NCBI GenBank assembly: GCA_963803875.1
Contig: CAWDOA010000015.1
Span: forward strand, 1-64,000
Direction of reading: 5' to 3'
DNA length: 64,000 bases
From: JABDIY01 sp963803875
Lineage (GTDB): Bacteria > Actinomycetota > Acidimicrobiia > Acidimicrobiales > SZUA-35
Below the pieces are notes generated by a model, which ran no database searches, was not told the origin of the DNA, and worked only from the letters and a program-made list of their open reading frames with translations. The translations under genes were made by a program, and so were the position numbers. Positions 60,839 to 64,000 of this stretch are shown here, one piece after another (position 1 is the stretch's first letter; the number at the start of each line of letters is the position of its first letter).

Positions 60839-61535
60839 CAGTTTCGTCCTCGGTCGGTTTGGTGGCCTCGACTCGGTCCAGTGGTGGGCCGGCCAACATC
60901 AGAACCCTGCCGATCGCGTAGAGCGCCAACGTGGGAACCAGGACGACAAGACCAATGACGGCGACGACGACTCGATCGGTGTAGAGAAACAACGTCGAGT
61001 CTGCGTCGGCAATCAGCACGATGATTCCGGCGATTCCCGCAAGACCGAGGCCGGCAGCGGCGATCGAAGTAGCTCGTCCGAGTCGGCTGAGTTGCCCGCC
61101 GACCGATCGGCGGCCGGTTGTGGGTCGTACCCCCGTGCGGCGGCGCGCCACGCTGAGCACCGCACCCCCGGCGGCCAGAGCGATCACGATTCCAAGCTGC
61201 CGATTGATCGAACCGGGACAGTTGTCGGTACGCAATAGAGCCGAACGGACACCGCTATCGGGGTCGTCGACGTCGAGCGCCCACCAGGTTTCCCACCCTG
61301 ATCGATCGGCGATGCTGTCGAATACCGAACCACATGTGCGAGTGACCGGGCCTTGCCCGTCTACTTCCACGTTGGCGAACAACCCGAACAGAGCAGCCGC
61401 AAAGGCGAAGGTTGTGAGGAGGACGACAAGAAGACCGAACCCTCTCGGCTCGGTTTGTCCACCGTTGAGTTCTTCGACGAGATCATTGGCCGTTGCGGTC
61501 TGCCCCCTGACGGTCGTCGGGTCATCGGGGTCCAT
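60831..61535 (-). CDS. multi-pass membrane protein of unknown function
   Basis: About 234 residues with four hydrophobic helices (GFGLLVVLLTTFAFAAALFG, IVIALAAGGAVLSVA, GLGLAGIAGIIVLIAD, VVVAVIGLVVLVPTLALYAI). The loop between helices 1 and 2 has two Cys and two Trp. ATG 61535 is preferred over the frame's first start at 61601, which adds a basic non-family tail. It overlaps the SagB-type gene by 8 bases, so an operon is likely. Confidence 0.65.
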   Translation of the reverse strand: MDPDDPTTVRGQTATANDLVEELNGGQTEPRGFGLLVVLLTTFAFAAALFGLFANVEVDGQGPVTRTCGSVFDSIADRSGWETWWALDVDDPDSGVRSALLRTDNCPGSINRQLGIVIALAAGGAVLSVARRRTGVRPTTGRRSVGGQLSRLGRATSIAAAGLGLAGIAGIIVLIADADSTLFLYTDRVVVAVIGLVVLVPTLALYAIGRVLMLAGPPLDRVEATKPTEDETDA

Positions 61536-61645
61536 GGGCCAACTGTCACGACGTCCCCGGCTGCGGGACAGGGCCGAACGTCCCACGACTAGATCTGTCA
61601 CCGGGCGCGGTAGACACGCCCTTGGGCCGTCTCACCCAGTGACGG

Positions 61646-62197
61646 GTGCCTTTGCCTGGAGTACCGTCGGTCCACGTGGAGCTTCAACCGTGCCCGTCAC
61701 GGCCGATTTGTGTTTCCACGCAAGCGGCGAGAGACGATACAGATCACTTCATTCGGGCGATCAAGATCGGCCAGCTTCCTTCCGAACGTGTGCTGAATGT
61801 TGTCGCCGACATCGCGATTTCGAGCCGCCGGATGCTGATTTCGGGCCGGGCCCACAATCTCCTCCAGGTGCGGGTCCGAAGCCGTGTGCTGCGACTTCGC
61901 AGCGATGTCACATTCACGTGCGACGAGGAGGCCGGACTGCTGCACTTTCGGAGCGCAAGCCGCCTCGGCTTCTTTGATTTCCACAGCAACCGCAAGAGGA
62001 TGGAAGACCTCGCCCCACTCATCCGGGAGCGTTTGGGGGACTTGTCAGCGGTGCGGAAACCTCAGTTGTCCCCGGACTCACCGAAGCCGTCGAGCATCGG
62101 GCTGGCAACCACGCCTTCGGGCGCCACGATTGGGTCGACACCGTTGAGGTCGGTGAAGTCGGTAGAGATCGAGAACATTGCAGATCCGTCGTCCTGA
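61646..62197 (+). CDS. DUF1499 domain protein
   Basis: 183 residues. The domain reads RDDTDHFIRAIKIGQLP, DIAISSRRMLISGRAHNLLQ, DVTFTCDEEAGLLHFRSASR and LGFFDFHSNRKRMEDLAPLI, which is the DUF1499 pattern ending in RSaSR.G..DfgvNR.R.e. Function unknown; associated with membranes or photosynthesis in some bacteria. The last 45 residues are unrelated to the family and overlap the 3' end of the convergent gene by 136 bases, so the true end may be earlier. Confidence 0.72.
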   Translation: MPLPGVPSVHVELQPCPSRPICVSTQAARDDTDHFIRAIKIGQLPSERVLNVVADIAISSRRMLISGRAHNLLQVRVRSRVLRLRSDVTFTCDEEAGLLHFRSASRLGFFDFHSNRKRMEDLAPLIRERLGDLSAVRKPQLSPDSPKPSSIGLATTPSGATIGSTPLRSVKSVEIENIADPSS

Positions 62198-63039
62198 GCG
62201 TCGTTGAGATCACCCGAAACCACGATCCGGCGAAGCTGTTCGGCGTCGTCGACCGAGAGGGTCACCGTTATCGTGCCATCGGTTTCGAGATCGAGTTGGC
62301 TCTCCAGCCCACTCATCCATCCCGAAGTGGACAGACTCGGATCGCTCAGATCAACCGTACTTTCGAACACGGTCACGTTCACGCCGGCGATTGTGTCGGT
62401 TCCGATCGCCTCGGCCGCAACCAAGCTCTGAACGGTGTCCAGAACCGAACGAGGATCGACCGTGTCGATCTGGTCGAGGAAGACCTGAGGTAGATCGAGG
62501 CCGATCCAGTCTGGTGAGGGCCCGCCCTTCACGTACAGAACGCCATCCACGATTCGGGTTTCGATTCCGCCGAAGAAGTCATCCCCCTGGCCTTCCAGTT
62601 GGTTCGGTAGGTCGTCGAGATCCAGAGTCACGGCGATGTCGTCGCCGTTGAAGAGCAACTCGATCTCCCCGGCGGCCGACATGGTGTCCACGCCGTCACT
62701 CCCTTGCAGACTGAATGTGGTGACTGCTCGCCCTGAATTCGCAACCGCTACTTCCTGGGCCGCGGCTTTCACTGTGGCCAACGCGGGCCGGGTGGATGAA
62801 GGCGACAACATAGCGAACGTGGCAGCGACGAGCAGCGCGGCGGCCGCTACCGCTCCGAGGAGCGGAAGGCGGGAGCGCAAGCCGGTGCGGGCAGGGGGAA
62901 CGGCCGTCATGGCGCCCTGCATCGTCTGCTGCAGGAGGGCCTGGGCCTGGGGGGACGAAGCCGACGGAAGGTCTGCCATCCTGACCGGATCGGCGGCCCG
63001 TACATCGCTGAGATCAGCAGGATCGTGGGGAGTCGTCAT
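62062..63039 (-). CDS. membrane-anchored LolA/LppX-like protein paired with ECF sigma factor
   Basis: 325 residues: a cytoplasmic segment of about 50, one helix (LLGAVAAAALLVAATFAMLS) and an outer beta-rich domain (AAGEIELLFNGDDIAVTLDL, VDGVLYVKGGPSPDWIGLDL, ETDGTITVTLSVDDAEQLRR), similar in pattern to LolA/LppX-type lipid-binding half-barrels. ATG 63039 overlaps the sigma gene's TGA, so it is very likely its co-translated regulator, possibly sensing the envelope. Confidence 0.72.
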   Translation of the reverse strand: MTTPHDPADLSDVRAADPVRMADLPSASSPQAQALLQQTMQGAMTAVPPARTGLRSRLPLLGAVAAAALLVAATFAMLSPSSTRPALATVKAAAQEVAVANSGRAVTTFSLQGSDGVDTMSAAGEIELLFNGDDIAVTLDLDDLPNQLEGQGDDFFGGIETRIVDGVLYVKGGPSPDWIGLDLPQVFLDQIDTVDPRSVLDTVQSLVAAEAIGTDTIAGVNVTVFESTVDLSDPSLSTSGWMSGLESQLDLETDGTITVTLSVDDAEQLRRIVVSGDLNDAQDDGSAMFSISTDFTDLNGVDPIVAPEGVVASPMLDGFGESGDN

Positions 63040-63557
63040 GGGTTGTTCGCTTTCTGTTGAGTTGGGGAGGGGGAAGATGATGAGAGCGCGTCGTCGAGGC
63101 GTTGCCGGGCACGGAAGAGTCGGATTCCGACCGCGTTCGTGGAACAGCCCAGAACCTCGGCCGCTTCCGCGTGGCTGAGTCCTTCCCAGGCGATCAGACG
63201 GATCAGTTCTGCGTCGTCATCGGGCAGGGAGTTCAGAGCTTCGCGCACGATCAGTGCTTCGGCGGGATCGGCGATCGGGGGCAGCGTCTGGGCTGCCGAC
63301 GTGGCCTCGGTTACGAGCCGGAGATGTCGTTGTGATCCTCGCCTCCGGTTGCGCAGGACGTTGAGCCCGACGCCATACAGCCATGCCAGAGGGGCATCGA
63401 CCGCCAGCACGGTGTCGGCCCGCTTCCAGGCGGTTGCGTAGATATCGGCGACGACGTCATCGGCGTCGGCGGCGGACACGGTTCGACGGCGGGCGTATGC
63501 AACCACACTGGGATAGGTGGACTCGAACATGCGGCGGAACTCGTCGGTTGTTGCCAT
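63036..63557 (-). CDS. ECF RNA polymerase sigma factor
   Basis: 173 residues: region 2 (FRRMFESTYPSVVAYARRRT, DADDVVADIYATAWKRADTV) and region 4 (LPDDDAELIRLIAWEGLSHA, then the HTH EAAEVLGCSTNAVGIRLFRA). ATG 63557 is the start because the upstream in-frame codons are not sigma-like. It is coupled to the membrane protein at 62062-63039. Group not determined; it would direct transcription on an envelope or stress signal. Confidence 0.9.
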   Translation of the reverse strand: MATTDEFRRMFESTYPSVVAYARRRTVSAADADDVVADIYATAWKRADTVLAVDAPLAWLYGVGLNVLRNRRRGSQRHLRLVTEATSAAQTLPPIADPAEALIVREALNSLPDDDAELIRLIAWEGLSHAEAAEVLGCSTNAVGIRLFRARQRLDDALSSSSPSPTQQKANNP

Positions 63558-63653
63558 ACACAAGTCTTGTGTCCGGTTTGGGCGGTTTCCTTTCAGTCGG
63601 GGAGAAAACTTCTCGAATCTTCGACGGATCACAAAGGTGTGAAAACATGGCGT

Positions 63654-64000
63654 ATGAGCGCCGTTCTGGATCATGTGGTGATCGGCGGTTCCGATCTCGG
63701 CCTACTGGTGGCGTGGTGGAAGCACAAGACCGGGATCGACCCAGCCCGTGGCGGACGACACGTCGGTTTTGGGACTCGTAATGCTCTGATCGGTGTCGAT
63801 GACACGACCTACGTGGAATTGATCTCGCACGATCCACAGCAACCCGATCCAGGCCAGCCCCGACCGTTTGGGATCGACGGCCTGGAACCGAACTCGGTCC
63901 AGCTCTGTGCCTTTGTCTTGGCGGTCCCCGATATCGCGGCTGCGACGATAGCGGTCAAGAACGCCGGCTTTGATCCGGGCATGGTCCGAGCGATGAGTCG
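63654..64000 (+). CDS. VOC/glyoxalase-like domain protein (partial)
   Basis: The gene runs off the right edge. ATG 63654 begins MSAVLDHVVIGGSDLGLLVA, followed by KTGIDPARGGRHVGFGTRNA and DTTYVELISHDP, which is the glyoxalase-like (PF13468) pattern with the first metal-ligand His in DHVV and a later Glu in YVELI. About 115 residues are visible. Divergent from the sigma gene. Substrate unknown. Confidence 0.82.
   Translation, partial: MSAVLDHVVIGGSDLGLLVAWWKHKTGIDPARGGRHVGFGTRNALIGVDDTTYVELISHDPQQPDPGQPRPFGIDGLEPNSVQLCAFVLAVPDIAAATIAVKNAGFDPGMVRAMS

Overview
The window looks like a chromosomal segment of a high-GC actinobacterium, most likely of the Acidimicrobiia type. The evidence is the many GTG starts, the F420/PPOX-type oxidoreductases, DrrAB-like exporters, TANNNT-type leaderless starts, tightly overlapping stop/start codons and a fused indolepyruvate:ferredoxin oxidoreductase. 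This assignment is inference from gene content; no rRNA or other phylogenetic marker is present.

Layout. 1-20.3 kb is ordinary chromosome: a PhnD-like binding protein (cut by the window edge), a K+ channel, a PPOX enzyme, a class II aldolase, a MaoC-type dehydratase, hydrolases, an LLM oxidoreductase, a class V aminotransferase, a TSUP permease, a DrrAB exporter, a TPP-riboswitch-controlled thiBPQ operon, yaaA and an acyl-CoA dehydrogenase (ACAD). From 20.3 to about 32.8 kb lies an accessory island anchored in the last 27 codons of that ACAD gene. A tyrosine recombinase gene follows directly. The ACAD 3' end plus its terminator hairpin and paired TCCCTAG motifs is then repeated four more times (23.0, 25.9, 26.9 and 29.6 kb), with one truncated copy (31.0 kb) and a possible vestige (32.8 kb). 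The repeats divide the island into cassette-like segments carrying two intact MazF-type toxin-antitoxin pairs, VapBC wreckage, a duplicated lipoprotein, a 2-TM protein family, a PhyH-like dioxygenase and a glycoside-hydrolase-like surface protein. I read this as serial or cassette-type integration at the ACAD catalytic-base codon, with one integrase serving several segments: an integron-like layout built from different parts.

32.9-64 kb returns to ordinary chromosome: an SMP-30-like gene between two copies of a palindromic repeat, carbonic anhydrase, acyl-CoA synthetase, three enoyl-CoA hydratases, two coiled-coil membrane proteins, a heterodimeric ABC exporter pair, ilvE, a SEC-C protein, a patatin-like protein, a VanY-type peptidase, the fused IOR, two ECF sigma/membrane-protein pairs, an MFS transporter and a SagB-type oxidoreductase.

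Two genes have an in-frame UGA exactly where their families have a functional cysteine: a HesB/IscA-like protein (51257-51565) and a thioredoxin-fold lipoprotein (59471-60112). Both are followed by a hairpin at the spacing expected of a bacterial SECIS. I call both as candidate selenoproteins, which predicts a Sec-decoding genome.

Caveat: at least nine single-base frameshifts break otherwise well-conserved chromosomal genes, spread over seven loci. They may be sequencing or assembly errors rather than true decay, so frameshift-based pseudogene calls outside the island are tentative.
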